Shown here piece by piece: positions 25,835 through 35,674 of a DNA stretch of 64,000 bases. The stretch lies in NCBI RefSeq assembly GCF_009870785.1, contig NZ_WTWX01000004.1:1-64000 (forward strand). Direction: 5' to 3'. This stretch comes from Paenibacillus sp. An7 (lineage in GTDB: Bacteria; Bacillota; Bacilli; Paenibacillales; Paenibacillaceae). How positions within the stretch are numbered: the stretch's first letter is position 1; every line of letters begins with the position of its first letter. The notes under the pieces were generated by a model, which did not search any database, was not told the origin of the DNA, and saw only the letters and a program-made list of their open reading frames with translations. A program made the translations under genes and the position numbers.

Positions 25835-26938
25835 ATGATCAGTGAGTTTCAGGACACTTTGATTTCTGCCAATGAGGCTTTTCCACTAAGGCATCTTGAT
25901 AATAGTAATTATGAGAACATTTTGGAACATTTGGACAGTGGAATCATGCTGTTTGATAGCGAAGGTTTTCTAACTTTTATCAATGTACAGATGGCAAAAT
26001 TGCTGGAGCTTCCAAGGCATCAGTTACTTGGATGTAACGTTCTTCAGTTAGTTCAACATCCATATATCAGCCGGTTCAAAAAGAAGAAAATTCTGAGGAT
26101 ATACCGAGAGACCATCTTCCATCGTAAGCACTATCATGAACTGCTAGATGAGTATGGAAAACATTGGCTCATTACAATGACCTATGGGGATCAGATGGAT
26201 GGGAATTTTCTGCTGAGTGTAAAAGACGTATCAGATTTCAAACAAATTGAACAGACCGCGTATCAAAATGACAAGCTTGCGATGCTCGGCCAAATATCCG
26301 CTTCCATTGCACACGAAATTCGAAACCCGCTTACCGCTATACGAGGGTTCATTCAACTGCTTCGTCCTCATTTGCTGCAGCTAGGTAAGGACGAATATGC
26401 GAAAATTATTTTGACAGAAATTGACCGAGCTAACGATATTATTTATGAATTCTTGAATTCCTCAAAACCTTCTGCGCCTCAGAAGACGGTCATTCCTATC
26501 CAGTCTTTACTTAAAGAAATTGTTCTTCTTACTGAGAGTGAAGGTTTAATGAATGGCTGTGAGATACAGCTGAATAATGATCTGACTCCCCTTTATGTCT
26601 CTATTGATGTTAAACAGATTAAACAAGTCATGCTGAACATAGTGAAAAATGCGATGGATGCTATGGACCCTGTAGGAGAAGACTATTCTGGCATCATTCA
26701 GATTGCTACGCATGAGGAGCAAGGTCATGTTGTCATCTCCATAAAAGATAATGGCCATGGGATGGACAACAACACACTTGTTCGATTATTTGATCCGTTT
26801 TTCACAACAAAAGAGACAGGGACGGGACTTGGACTATCTGTAAGCTATCGTATCATTAAGAATCATGGTGGGACTATAGCTGTACATAGCAAATTAGGAG
26901 AAGGGACCAGGTTTAACATTTCTTTGCCTCTCGTGTAG
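25835..26938 (+). CDS. PAS-domain histidine kinase, sporulation-kinase type
   Basis: This 367-aa soluble sensor kinase has a PAS domain at about 25-135 (DSGIMLFDSEGFLTFIN), a HisKA dimerisation domain with the phospho-acceptor His about 160 in ASIAHEIRNPLTAIRGFIQLL, and an ATPase domain with N box NIVKNAMDAMD, G1 DNGHGMD, F box FDPFFTTK and G2 GTGLGLSVSYRI. The H-box plus long FIQLLRP helix closely matches KinA/KinE-type kinases that feed Spo0F in Bacillus. No membrane segment is visible, and no response regulator gene is adjacent, as is usual for phosphorelay kinases. The start ATG 25835 follows AAAGGGGGAACCTGAGT. The role in sporulation is inferred. Confidence 0.85.
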   Translation: MISEFQDTLISANEAFPLRHLDNSNYENILEHLDSGIMLFDSEGFLTFINVQMAKLLELPRHQLLGCNVLQLVQHPYISRFKKKKILRIYRETIFHRKHYHELLDEYGKHWLITMTYGDQMDGNFLLSVKDVSDFKQIEQTAYQNDKLAMLGQISASIAHEIRNPLTAIRGFIQLLRPHLLQLGKDEYAKIILTEIDRANDIIYEFLNSSKPSAPQKTVIPIQSLLKEIVLLTESEGLMNGCEIQLNNDLTPLYVSIDVKQIKQVMLNIVKNAMDAMDPVGEDYSGIIQIATHEEQGHVVISIKDNGHGMDNNTLVRLFDPFFTTKETGTGLGLSVSYRIIKNHGGTIAVHSKLGEGTRFNISLPLV

Positions 26939-26976
26939 ATTGTTTTTTACGAATTTTTCCTTCATCATTAAAGTAG

Positions 26977-27014
26977 GCCTGGAGCTTGACGAGCTTCCGG
27001 CTTGTTTTGTTTTT
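26977..27014 (+). terminator. Terminator after the kinase gene
   Basis: GCCTGGAGCT pairs with AGCTTCCGGC around a TGACG loop, followed by TTGTTTTGTTTTT. Confidence 0.7.
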
Positions 27015-27134
27015 GTACGTGTGACGAAGGGTATATATGGAGTAGTATGGAACACGTGTATAAATGAATTCAATTCTTAATACCTTTCGTTGCTTTATTC
27101 AAAACGATATACCGATTGGGAGATGAAAAGATTG

Positions 27135-28658
27135 ATGTACAACACATTAGAAATTACATGGGAAACGGTAACTCCTGTAGAATCACTTGAGGCACATGCC
27201 GTCATATGTATGGTATCAGAAGCCGAGTGGATTACGGGACATTTTCCGGAATCATGGAAACAAGCGATTACTTCGGTAAAAGAAAGAGGACTTTTTAATG
27301 GTTCGGAGAATCAACTGTTCACCATCCCTGTAAAGCAAGGGAGTGCAGCTGCTACACTCGTTTTAGTAGGAACAGGGGAGCATCCCATGAGCGTGGATGA
27401 GCTCCGTAATCTCGCTGCCAAAGCAGCCAAAGCTTCACTGCAGGTGAGTGCAGATGAAGTGGTATTTGCTCTGCCTTCGTCGCTGGTGTCCTATTCCGAT
27501 ACACTTGATGTTTCAAAGGTAGCACACGCGTTAACGGAAGGTTTTATTTTAGGAGTATACCAAAGAAAAAACTATAAACAGAAACAAAAAGCTTATATAG
27601 GACCAAGTAAACTAACTTTTCATCAAGAAAAAGTCACAGATCCTGATTTTCAAAAAGAATGGGAGAAAGGGATCGAGCGGGGTCAAGCTTTTGCAGCAGG
27701 GACCAATTATGCCAGAGATTTAACCAATCTTCCAGGGAATATGCTCGTTCCTGAAGATCTTGCCATAGCATCTAAACAACTAGCTGAGAAACATGGACTA
27801 GAGTATTCCGTTTTAGATGAAAAGGAACTTGAGAAAAAAGGGATGGGCGGAATTCTCGCTGTAGGAAAAGGCAGTATCCATCCGCCCAAAATGATCGTCA
27901 TTAAGTATCAAGGAAAAGAAACATGGGATGGCGACATTGTGGGACTTGTAGGAAAAGGAATTACCTTTGACACAGGCGGTATTTCGCTCAAACCTCGTGT
28001 CGGTATGGAAGAAATGATCAGCGATATGGGCGGTGCAGCAACCGTGCTTGGGGCACTTGAGACCTTATGTATCCTTCGGCCGAAACTGAACGTACTGGTC
28101 GTTATTCCAACCGCTGAGAATATGCCTTCTGGCAGTGCATTCAAACCCGGTGATGTCATTACAACACTTAGCGGCAGAACCGTTGAAATTCTGAATACAG
28201 ATGCAGAAGGAAGAGTTGTACTTGCTGACGGTATGACCTACGCGAAGGAATTAGGTGCAACTCGTCTTATTGATGTAGCAACGTTAACTGGGGCTGTATT
28301 ATCGGCACTTGGAGATGTTGCCACTGGTGCGGTAACGAATGATGAGACGTTCTTGAGTCGGTTTATTTCAGCTTCTAGACGAACCGGTGAAAGAGTATGG
28401 CCGCTTCCTGCGTATCCCGAATTCCAAGAGATGCTGAGAAGTGATGTAGCAGACTTACGGAACAGTACAGGACGAAATGCAGCTTCAAGTACTGCTGGTT
28501 TGTTTATAGGGACCTTTGCTGACGGGATGCCTTGGATTCATCTGGATATTGCTGGAACTGCATTTCTTTCGAAAGAGCGAGGTGTAAATCCGAAAGGAGC
28601 CACAGGTGTCATGGTCCGGACCATTGTAGAGTGGATCACAAGTGAGGAACAAGAATAG
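27135..28658 (+). CDS. pepA: Leucyl aminopeptidase (M17 family)
   Basis: This cytoplasmic two-metal exopeptidase removes N-terminal residues. The 507-aa protein has the variable N-terminal domain up to about 170 and the catalytic domain with metal-site motifs VGKGITFDTGGISLKP and the family signature NTDAEGRVVLADGMTYA, then ATLTGAV. The start is probably ATG 27135, in AGATTGATG after GGGAG; a TTG directly before it or an ATG at 27123 are alternatives, and an upstream extension from 27090 is unlikely. It is followed by a strong terminator. Confidence 0.92.
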   Translation: MYNTLEITWETVTPVESLEAHAVICMVSEAEWITGHFPESWKQAITSVKERGLFNGSENQLFTIPVKQGSAAATLVLVGTGEHPMSVDELRNLAAKAAKASLQVSADEVVFALPSSLVSYSDTLDVSKVAHALTEGFILGVYQRKNYKQKQKAYIGPSKLTFHQEKVTDPDFQKEWEKGIERGQAFAAGTNYARDLTNLPGNMLVPEDLAIASKQLAEKHGLEYSVLDEKELEKKGMGGILAVGKGSIHPPKMIVIKYQGKETWDGDIVGLVGKGITFDTGGISLKPRVGMEEMISDMGGAATVLGALETLCILRPKLNVLVVIPTAENMPSGSAFKPGDVITTLSGRTVEILNTDAEGRVVLADGMTYAKELGATRLIDVATLTGAVLSALGDVATGAVTNDETFLSRFISASRRTGERVWPLPAYPEFQEMLRSDVADLRNSTGRNAASSTAGLFIGTFADGMPWIHLDIAGTAFLSKERGVNPKGATGVMVRTIVEWITSEEQE

Positions 28659-28675
28659 GATTTGAATGGTAGATA

Positions 28676-28718
28676 GGTATATGCCTGGGAGAAACCAGGG
28701 GTATACCTTCTTTTTTTT
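28676..28718 (+). terminator. Terminator after the aminopeptidase gene
   Basis: GGTATATGCCTGG pairs with CCAGGGGTATACC around GAGAAA, followed by a T-rich run. Confidence 0.88.
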
Positions 28719-28808
28719 ACATAAAATGCATGTTTTCTGGCGTTGTGATAAAATAAAAACACATATATGAAAACGTTTCCTCATTATAAGTATAAAGGTG
28801 GTCTTTCT

Positions 28809-29789
28809 GTGGTTGAGGCTGAAATCAAGGCAATTGCGAATATGGCACAAGAACTGAGAACAAATATAGCGAAGTACATGATCGGCAAAGAAGAATCGGT
28901 AGATTTATTGTTGACCGCACTCATCGCTTCAGGTCATATCTTATTGGAAGATGTCCCTGGGACAGGTAAAACGATGCTCGCTAAAACGGTAGCTGCTTCG
29001 ATGGAATGTTCATTTCGGCGGATTCAGTTTACTCCAGATTTATTACCGTCGGATATGACGGGAATTCATTTTTACAACCAGAAAGAGGGACAGTTTGAAT
29101 TTAGGCCAGGCCCCTTATTTGCGAATATCGTATTAGCAGATGAGATTAATAGAGCAACGCCGAGAACACAATCCAGTCTGTTAGAGTGTATGGAGGAGAG
29201 ACAAATTAGTGTGGATGGACAAACTCATGTACTATCCAAACCTTTTATTGTCATAGCAACGCAGAATCCAGTTGATAACCAAGGAACTTTTCCGCTGCCA
29301 GAAGCGCAAATGGATCGATTCATGTTAAAAATGAATTTGGGTTATCCCTCCCAAGCCGAAGGCATTGAAATCTTGAAACGGACGATTGAAGGCGGTTTTC
29401 AGTCTCCCATAACCCCTGTGATCACACAGGAGGATATGATTTCAGCCCAGCAATCCTTTAAGTCCGTTCAAGTCGAGGAAGATCTCCTCCAGTATATGAT
29501 TGCTATAGCAGAGGCTACAAGACGCCATCCTGATATTGCCCTTGGTGTAAGCCCGAGAGGAACACAGGCACTGGTTAGAGCTGCCCAAGCCAGGGCTGCC
29601 ATAAGAAATAGGGACTACGTCCTGCCTGACGATATCAAAGCGCTCGCTCTGCCTGTTTTATCTCATAGGCTTGTCCTCCACCAAAGATCAAGACAACAGG
29701 AAGGGAAGGCGGCAGCCCTGCTTCAAAGTATCATTGAACAAATCCCAGTCCCGAGTGAAAACATGGCTTCAGAAAGTAGCATAGGCTAG
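28809..29789 (+). CDS. MoxR-family AAA+ ATPase
   Basis: This 326-aa chaperone-like ATPase usually acts with the DUF58 protein encoded next to it. Walker A is LEDVPGTGKTMLAKTVA, Walker B IVLADEINRATPR, sensor 1 region FIVIATQNPVDNQGTFPLPEAQMDRF, and the MoxR sensor-2/arginine area is LGVSPRGTQALVRAAQA. The start is GTG 28809, seven bases after AAGGTGG; an ATG upstream at 28767 lacks a ribosome binding site. It is the first gene of a three-gene operon (ATPase, DUF58, DUF4129-type membrane protein). Confidence 0.92.
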   Translation: MVEAEIKAIANMAQELRTNIAKYMIGKEESVDLLLTALIASGHILLEDVPGTGKTMLAKTVAASMECSFRRIQFTPDLLPSDMTGIHFYNQKEGQFEFRPGPLFANIVLADEINRATPRTQSSLLECMEERQISVDGQTHVLSKPFIVIATQNPVDNQGTFPLPEAQMDRFMLKMNLGYPSQAEGIEILKRTIEGGFQSPITPVITQEDMISAQQSFKSVQVEEDLLQYMIAIAEATRRHPDIALGVSPRGTQALVRAAQARAAIRNRDYVLPDDIKALALPVLSHRLVLHQRSRQQEGKAAALLQSIIEQIPVPSENMASESSIG

Positions 29790-29792
29790 CTA

Positions 29793-30893
29793 ATGGATCT
29801 CTTATGGTTTATTGTTGTCGGTCTTTTGCTAATTTTGGTGGAGCAAGCGATATTTGGACTTCCTGTACTTAGGCGCGTTACGTATTCGAGAGAATTTGAA
29901 AAAGATCGCTGTTATGCAGGTGATCAGTTAGTTATGACGGAAAAGATTGCTAATGAAAAAAGACTGCCTATTCCTTGGCTGCGTCTTGAAGCGATGATGC
30001 CTGCTTCCTTTTCTTTTCAAACCGGAGAAGAAATGGGGATCAGTAAAGGAAACATTTATCAAAATCATCAAAGCGTGTTTACGATGAGACCCTTCACTAA
30101 AATCTCTAGAAGACACTTCGTGGTATGTCAGAAACGAGGTGTTTATCAGATGGAGACGGTCACGATGACGGGAGGAGATCTCTTTAATATCTACTCTACA
30201 AGTCAAAAGTTGCCCGTATCCATTGCTTTGACTGTGTATCCGGAAATCCTCTCCGATCATGAAATGCCGTCAAACTTCGAAGTATGGCAAGGAGAACTAG
30301 AAGTATCCAGGTGGATCGTGGAAGATCCCTTTTTAATTGTAGGGGTTCGTCCTTATGGGGAAAGCGATCCAATGAATCGGATTCACTGGAGTGCTACCGC
30401 AAGAACAGGTGATCTTCAAGTATTTAAGCAGGGCTTCAGTTCTGACCCACAGACGATGATCCTATTTAATATACAGGAATCGGAGGAGATGTGGAGTGTA
30501 GTGACTAGACCGGAACTTGCGGAGCGAGGCTTATCTTATGCAGCCACAGCAGTTAGTTATGCTGCCAGCAGAGGACTCAAGGCAGGGTTTGCACACAATG
30601 CTTATTCGGAACAGGGAGATACAAGTATTCGGATTGATGCAGACTACGGCTCTGTTCATGCCGAATATATTATGCAAGCAATGGCTGAGGTTCAATTAAA
30701 GTGCCTTATGCCAATGGAACAAATGCTGCGGGATGAAGCTGACCGGCAAGAAGATGAGGAACGGAAGCACGATTATTTACTGATTACCGCCTATGTGTCA
30801 CAAGCGATGGAAACCCAGTTAGCAAGACTGCGAACCGCAGGTAACCGGATCACCGTCTTGTTCTTAGAGGATAAGGAGGGGAGAAATGGATAA
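29793..30893 (+). CDS. DUF58 domain-containing membrane protein
   Basis: The 366-aa protein begins with one or two hydrophobic helices (LLWFIVVGLLLILVEQAIFG) and carries the DUF58 core, whose signature RPYGESDPMNRIHWSATARTG sits near residue 186. DUF58 proteins adopt a vWA-like fold and are paired with MoxR ATPases; their exact role, often linked to stress or envelope processes, is unsettled. The gene starts 3 nt after moxR and overlaps the next gene by 8 bp. Confidence 0.88.
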   Translation: MDLLWFIVVGLLLILVEQAIFGLPVLRRVTYSREFEKDRCYAGDQLVMTEKIANEKRLPIPWLRLEAMMPASFSFQTGEEMGISKGNIYQNHQSVFTMRPFTKISRRHFVVCQKRGVYQMETVTMTGGDLFNIYSTSQKLPVSIALTVYPEILSDHEMPSNFEVWQGELEVSRWIVEDPFLIVGVRPYGESDPMNRIHWSATARTGDLQVFKQGFSSDPQTMILFNIQESEEMWSVVTRPELAERGLSYAATAVSYAASRGLKAGFAHNAYSEQGDTSIRIDADYGSVHAEYIMQAMAEVQLKCLMPMEQMLRDEADRQEDEERKHDYLLITAYVSQAMETQLARLRTAGNRITVLFLEDKEGRNG

Positions 30894-32223
30894 GAAACAA
30901 ACCTTTACTTTTCCTGTTCAGGCTATATTACAAGGCGCTGCCGAATTAATCTATGGCTATGCTCTTATTGTTATTTTATCTGTCTATGTTCTCGAAATTC
31001 CTCCTATGTATGTGCTCTGTATTGGTTTTGTTGCGATCAGTGCCGGGGTATTGAGCGGCAGAGTGCTATCTATGAAGAGTTCAGCATTTGCTGTTGCCCT
31101 AGCAGTACTTGGTGGAATGGTAATTGCCACTGCGACTTTTATGGCAGGATCAACGGAGAATCGTTTACTCTTCATCATAGCAGGAGTCGTTCTTGGCGGA
31201 ACTATAGGCTATCGGGGATTTTACTTGCAGAAGCATATCAAGCATACGATTTTTATATCCGAAAAATATCGGGTCGTTGGTCTCGTATCATTGGTAATAC
31301 TCAGTTTTTTTGTGGGAAGATATTCTTCGCTTACGCCATACAGTGTGGGGGTTTATGTAAGCGGACTGGCTAGTTTTATATTACTGCTCTGGGATCGCCA
31401 TACCCAGGAAATGCGGAAGGTTACTCTTGATTTCAAGGGGCAAAGGCCGCTTGTAAGAAGTTTTACGAAGATTAATCAATTACGTACCTTACTCTTCCTT
31501 ATGATCGTTTTACTTGTCGGAGCCTTTCAGCGTTTATCTGAAGTAGCTGCCTCTGTATGGAGTTGGTTTACTGCTTGGGTGAGAAATCTATTCAGCGGTG
31601 AGACTCCGCAGCAGAATATCCCTAATTCCTCGGGTGTAACGGAGTCTCCTCTTCCCTTTCTGCCAAATGAGGAAAAAATTCCGCAAGAACCATCACCGAT
31701 TTGGGAATTTTTACTCCGAGCCATTGTTTTCTTAGCAGCTGTCGCAGTGCTATGTTTTATATTTTATAAGGCTTGGAAATTATTTGTGAAGTTCACTGAG
31801 TATTTAGAACATCGTAAAAAGAATTTAGTGCCGGTCATCCCGCCTAAAACGGCATATATAGATATCATTGAAACGATTGAAGAAAAACCGAAGAAGAAGA
31901 GCTGGCTTCGCTTCTTTCAAAGAGAGTCCGTGCCGAGTGATCCTAAGGAGCGCATTCGGTATTATTATCGAGAGTATATTCTCCGGGTCAAAGGACAGGG
32001 ACTTGAGATCCCAGCTCATCTAACTCCTTTTGAAGTGAAACAAGAGCTGGATAAGATAAAGACGACAGCTAAGACAGAAAGAACGAATAAAAGACATAAG
32101 GATGATTTGGGAGCAGTTTCTGATGACCTATTCCCCTTATATAACGAAGTTAGGTATGGAAAGAGAAATGTAAGTGAAGAAGTGATTCAACAAATAGATA
32201 GGGAATGGAAGTCAAATCAATAG
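30886..32223 (+). CDS. DUF4129-type multi-spanning membrane protein
   Basis: The 445-aa protein has about six to seven N-terminal membrane segments to residue 225, an extracytoplasmic Pro/Ser-rich linker (about 235-270), another membrane helix near 275-300 and a cytoplasmic C-terminus with ERIRYYYREYILRVKGQGLEIP-type DUF4129 sequence. In most Firmicutes this place is held by a transglutaminase-DUF4129 fusion; here no transglutaminase Cys-His-Asp domain is seen, so only the membrane and DUF4129 parts remain. The ribosome binding site AAGGAGGGGAGAA lies inside the previous gene. Confidence 0.75.
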   Translation: MDKKQTFTFPVQAILQGAAELIYGYALIVILSVYVLEIPPMYVLCIGFVAISAGVLSGRVLSMKSSAFAVALAVLGGMVIATATFMAGSTENRLLFIIAGVVLGGTIGYRGFYLQKHIKHTIFISEKYRVVGLVSLVILSFFVGRYSSLTPYSVGVYVSGLASFILLLWDRHTQEMRKVTLDFKGQRPLVRSFTKINQLRTLLFLMIVLLVGAFQRLSEVAASVWSWFTAWVRNLFSGETPQQNIPNSSGVTESPLPFLPNEEKIPQEPSPIWEFLLRAIVFLAAVAVLCFIFYKAWKLFVKFTEYLEHRKKNLVPVIPPKTAYIDIIETIEEKPKKKSWLRFFQRESVPSDPKERIRYYYREYILRVKGQGLEIPAHLTPFEVKQELDKIKTTAKTERTNKRHKDDLGAVSDDLFPLYNEVRYGKRNVSEEVIQQIDREWKSNQ

Positions 32224-32301
32224 GTAAACCTTCTCTTTACTTTTCCTTCTACGTTCAAGTATCATGGTAGAAATAGATAAAGATGCCAAAGGAGCTTATG
32301 C

Positions 32302-33261
32302 ATGAAGACATTGACGAACACAAGCAAAATTGTAGATTGCACGATTCGAGACGGCGGTCTCGTAAACAATTGGGATTTCAGCGTTGAGTTTGTCCAAGGA
32401 CTTTATGAAGGGCTGAATGAAGCAGGGGTAGAGTACATGGAGATTGGTTATAAAAACTCTCCCAAGTTACTTAAAGGAGCAGAAAAAGCAGGACCATGGC
32501 GCTTTTTGAATGATGATTTTCTGCGTAAAGTGATCCCGCAAAAAGGAACTACGAAATTATCTGCTTTAGTTGATATTGGCAGAGTAGACGAAGCTGATAT
32601 TTTACCTCGCAGCGAAAGTATGCTGGATTTAATTCGTGTGGCTTGTTATATCAAGGATGTGGACAAAGGTCTAGAGCTTGCACAGACATTCCATGACCGC
32701 GGTTACGAGACAACGCTGAATATTATGGCTCTTTCTAACGTTATGGAGAATGAACTCTTAGAAGCTTTTGAAATGATTAATGAGAGTGTTGTAGATGTAG
32801 TCTACATCGTAGATTCATACGGCAGCCTGGATCATAACGACATTAAATACCTCGTTGAAAAATTCAAAAAGCATCTTCCTAATAAACGACTCGGTGTACA
32901 TACACATAACAATATGCAGCTAGCTTTTTCAAATACACTGATTGCCTCAGAACTTGGTGTAGAACTTCTTGATGCATCTGTGTACGGAATGGGACGTGCA
33001 GCAGGTAATTGTCCGACGGAACTGCTTATTGCTCATTTGAAGGGAACCAAGTACAAATTGCGTCCGGTTCTAAATGTGCTGGAGAACTGGCTTGTGCCTT
33101 TACGGGAAAAGGAAGAATGGGGTTACCTTCTGCCTTATATGGTTACAGGACATCTTGATGAACATCCTCGTTCAGCAATGGCTCTTCGAGCTTCGGAAAG
33201 CAAAGATCAGGTCGTAGATTTTTACGACAAGCTCACCACACCCGAAGTTAATTTTGAATAG
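32302..33261 (+). CDS. DRE-TIM (HMGL-like) aldolase-superfamily protein
   Basis: The 319-aa protein belongs to the HMG-CoA lyase / 4-hydroxy-2-oxovalerate aldolase / LeuA superfamily. The metal-binding motif VDCTIRDGGLVNNWDF is at residues 11-26; the paired His residues are in LGVHTHNNMQLAFSN, and GMGRAAGNCPTELL follows. It has no C-terminal LeuA regulatory or DmpG communication domain, so the condensation or cleavage partner is unknown. ATG 32302 follows AAGGAGCTTATGC. It is a single gene ending in a strong terminator. Confidence 0.8.
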   Translation: MKTLTNTSKIVDCTIRDGGLVNNWDFSVEFVQGLYEGLNEAGVEYMEIGYKNSPKLLKGAEKAGPWRFLNDDFLRKVIPQKGTTKLSALVDIGRVDEADILPRSESMLDLIRVACYIKDVDKGLELAQTFHDRGYETTLNIMALSNVMENELLEAFEMINESVVDVVYIVDSYGSLDHNDIKYLVEKFKKHLPNKRLGVHTHNNMQLAFSNTLIASELGVELLDASVYGMGRAAGNCPTELLIAHLKGTKYKLRPVLNVLENWLVPLREKEEWGYLLPYMVTGHLDEHPRSAMALRASESKDQVVDFYDKLTTPEVNFE

Positions 33262-33297
33262 ATAACCAATTTGCAAAAATTTAGCTTGATGACCAGG

Positions 33298-33335
33298 CGC
33301 TCTATGTGGATATTCACATAGAGCGTTCTTCTTTG
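33298..33335 (+). terminator. Terminator after the aldolase-like gene
   Basis: CGCTCTATGTG (33298-33308) pairs perfectly with CACATAGAGCG (33315-33325), followed by TTCTTCTTT. Confidence 0.85.
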
Positions 33336-33521
33336 TGTTTAATCCCTCCTTTATGTGTCTTTAGAACTATAAAATACGTTGATATGCATCGTTGTTCACA
33401 AAAAAAGATACACGATCTCCTTAAAAAATGGTATTATAGTCCAGGAAAGTGGAAGAAAATTGTTGAAATGTGTCAAATTAGATTGAATAGAGAGCGACAA
33501 GTAAGTTGGTTTTAGTTATAG

Positions 33522-35669
33522 ATGAATGGAGGCATGGAAAATGTTATGAACTTAAAAAGTGGATATCACAAATCCATTAAAATAGTGACAGCGGGTTTGT
33601 TCTTATGTTTGCTGACTCCATGGATACCAGGTTCATTATCATCAATCGTAAATCAAGAATTATTTCATCTATTAGGTCTTGGAATTTCATTAGTTTCAAT
33701 GATTATTTGTTTATCTGCCTATAACCAGAGCAGAATGCAGGCAAAAGGGGATCGAACCAGGAATGGTCAATACTTTTCTTACGTCTTCTTTGCGGGTGGA
33801 CTGCTTAAACTTTTGCTGTTTCTTTATTACGGGGAAATAAGAATGGGTTATAAACTGTTGGTTGATTCCATAGATGTACTTGTCATTATTTTTATGGCTC
33901 GCTTAATCTGTGTGATGTGTATGTTGTTTCTCGGATTTAAGCTGCCTGCAAAGCAAAAGCCATTCCCAAGATGGGTAAGTTTTACGATGGGGACCCTGTA
34001 TATCAGTTTTCTTATGTTGGTTCTTTACAATAACGGCATAACAGAATCTGTTCTCAGCCGTTCTGATCCGTGGACACAGTCGATCAATTCAACTTATTAT
34101 GTTATGCATGCATCGCTTCTTTTATTTTTTGTGTTCGCGTTAGCAGGTATTATTTTCTCGCGAAAGAAGCGCAGTAAGGAAATTAATTTCCGGCTGATCC
34201 TAGGCGTTTGTTTTTGTATCATAAGCCAAGGTTTTATACTTCAAGTTACTTATGTTCAGGATGTATACTTTACTTTTTCGATGTTGTTTCAATTGATTTC
34301 GTATATAATATTTCAAAATATTTATTATAACGTCTATATTAAGAGTCCGTTAGAAGAGCAAAAAGTAACAAGAAAAAAATTAGACTATATGGCCCATTAT
34401 GACGAGACCACTGGGCTTGGTAACCGGAGATCTTTGCTTCACTATGTGAGTAAATGTCTGGAAAAATTAGAGGCTGATGGTGCACTGTTAGGTTTGCTTG
34501 TTATTAATATTAGTCGATTTAAGATTATTAATGATTCCCTTGGTTATATACTCGGGGACCAGCTGTTGAAACAGACAGGAGAACGCTTGCTTGATTATCA
34601 AGGGGGAAAAGAAGTGTTTTCTCTTGGAGGAGATCGATATGCAATCGTTTTGACCGGAATAGAAAGCGTAGAAATGTTACATAATCGGGTTTATGAAATT
34701 TTAGAGCGTGTTAAAGATCCCATTTTTATAAATGAACGAGAACTATACATTACCCCTTCGGCAGGAGTTAGTATATATCCTTATGATGGTGCTAAGCCGG
34801 ACGAACTTCTTCGTAATGCAAATACGGCTTTATATTTTGCCAAGAATGAAGGACAAGATTTTAATAGATATACCTTATCTATGAAGAGAGAAGCTCAAGA
34901 GAGCTTACAGATGGAACACGATATACGTAAAGGCCTAGAACGTAATGAATTCTATCTTGAGTATCAGCCGCAGATGAATCTGGCTACCGGTGAAGTGGTT
35001 GGAGTTGAAGCGCTTGTTCGGTGGAACCATCCGATGAGAGGACGTATATCGCCAATCGATTTTATTCCGATTGCTGAGGAATGCGGACTTATTGTCCCGC
35101 TCGGAGAATGGGTGCTTAGAGAAGCGTGTCATCAGAACCGAATGTGGCAAAATCAAGGATACAAACCTTTGACGATATCCGTGAATTTATCGATCCAACA
35201 ATTTCAGGAAGTGCAGCTTGCAGAACGAATTGAGCGTGTGTTGCAGGACACAGGCCTTGACCCTGTATACTTAGAACTTGAAATAACAGAAAGTACGATG
35301 TTTGATATGACGCAAGGGATGAGAGTACTCGAACGTATTAAAAAGCTTGGAGTGCAGATCAGTATTGACGATTTTGGTACGGGATACAGTTCACTTCATT
35401 ATCTGAAAAATCTGCCTATCGATCGTCTTAAAATCGATCAGTCCTTTGTGCGGGAGCTGATGGTGGATCGGAACAATAAAGCAATCGTATCCACGATTAC
35501 CTCTATGGCAAAGCATCTTCAGCTCAAAGTGACTGCGGAAGGGGTAGAGAACGAAGACCAGCTTTTATTTTTACAAGAACAGCACTGTAATGATGCGCAA
35601 GGTTATTTCTTCAGCAGACCCCTTGCATCGATTGATTTCGAATCTCAATTTTTAAAAGCTATCGCCTAA
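33522..35669 (+). CDS. Membrane-bound c-di-GMP phosphodiesterase with degenerate GGDEF and intact EAL
   Basis: The 715-aa protein has about eight membrane helices (residues 20-265), a GGDEF domain (about 280-445) and an EAL domain (about 455-710). In the GGDEF domain the signature reads GGDRY, so cyclase activity is doubtful. The EAL domain keeps the catalytic set: EALVRWNHP, NLSIQQF, ELEITES, DDFGTGYSSLHYL, KIDQSFV and AEGVE, consistent with hydrolysis of c-di-GMP to pGpG. The likely role is a membrane sensor lowering c-di-GMP. The start is uncertain: GGAGG at 33528-33532 suits ATG 33546 with a 13-nt gap better than ATG 33522. Confidence 0.87.
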   Translation: MNGGMENVMNLKSGYHKSIKIVTAGLFLCLLTPWIPGSLSSIVNQELFHLLGLGISLVSMIICLSAYNQSRMQAKGDRTRNGQYFSYVFFAGGLLKLLLFLYYGEIRMGYKLLVDSIDVLVIIFMARLICVMCMLFLGFKLPAKQKPFPRWVSFTMGTLYISFLMLVLYNNGITESVLSRSDPWTQSINSTYYVMHASLLLFFVFALAGIIFSRKKRSKEINFRLILGVCFCIISQGFILQVTYVQDVYFTFSMLFQLISYIIFQNIYYNVYIKSPLEEQKVTRKKLDYMAHYDETTGLGNRRSLLHYVSKCLEKLEADGALLGLLVINISRFKIINDSLGYILGDQLLKQTGERLLDYQGGKEVFSLGGDRYAIVLTGIESVEMLHNRVYEILERVKDPIFINERELYITPSAGVSIYPYDGAKPDELLRNANTALYFAKNEGQDFNRYTLSMKREAQESLQMEHDIRKGLERNEFYLEYQPQMNLATGEVVGVEALVRWNHPMRGRISPIDFIPIAEECGLIVPLGEWVLREACHQNRMWQNQGYKPLTISVNLSIQQFQEVQLAERIERVLQDTGLDPVYLELEITESTMFDMTQGMRVLERIKKLGVQISIDDFGTGYSSLHYLKNLPIDRLKIDQSFVRELMVDRNNKAIVSTITSMAKHLQLKVTAEGVENEDQLLFLQEQHCNDAQGYFFSRPLASIDFESQFLKAIA

Positions 35670-35674
35670 AATGA

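Noticed and set aside
33306..33515. 69-codon plus-strand ORF after the aldolase-like gene
   Set aside because: It begins inside the terminator hairpin, has no ribosome binding site and a composition unlike coding sequence.
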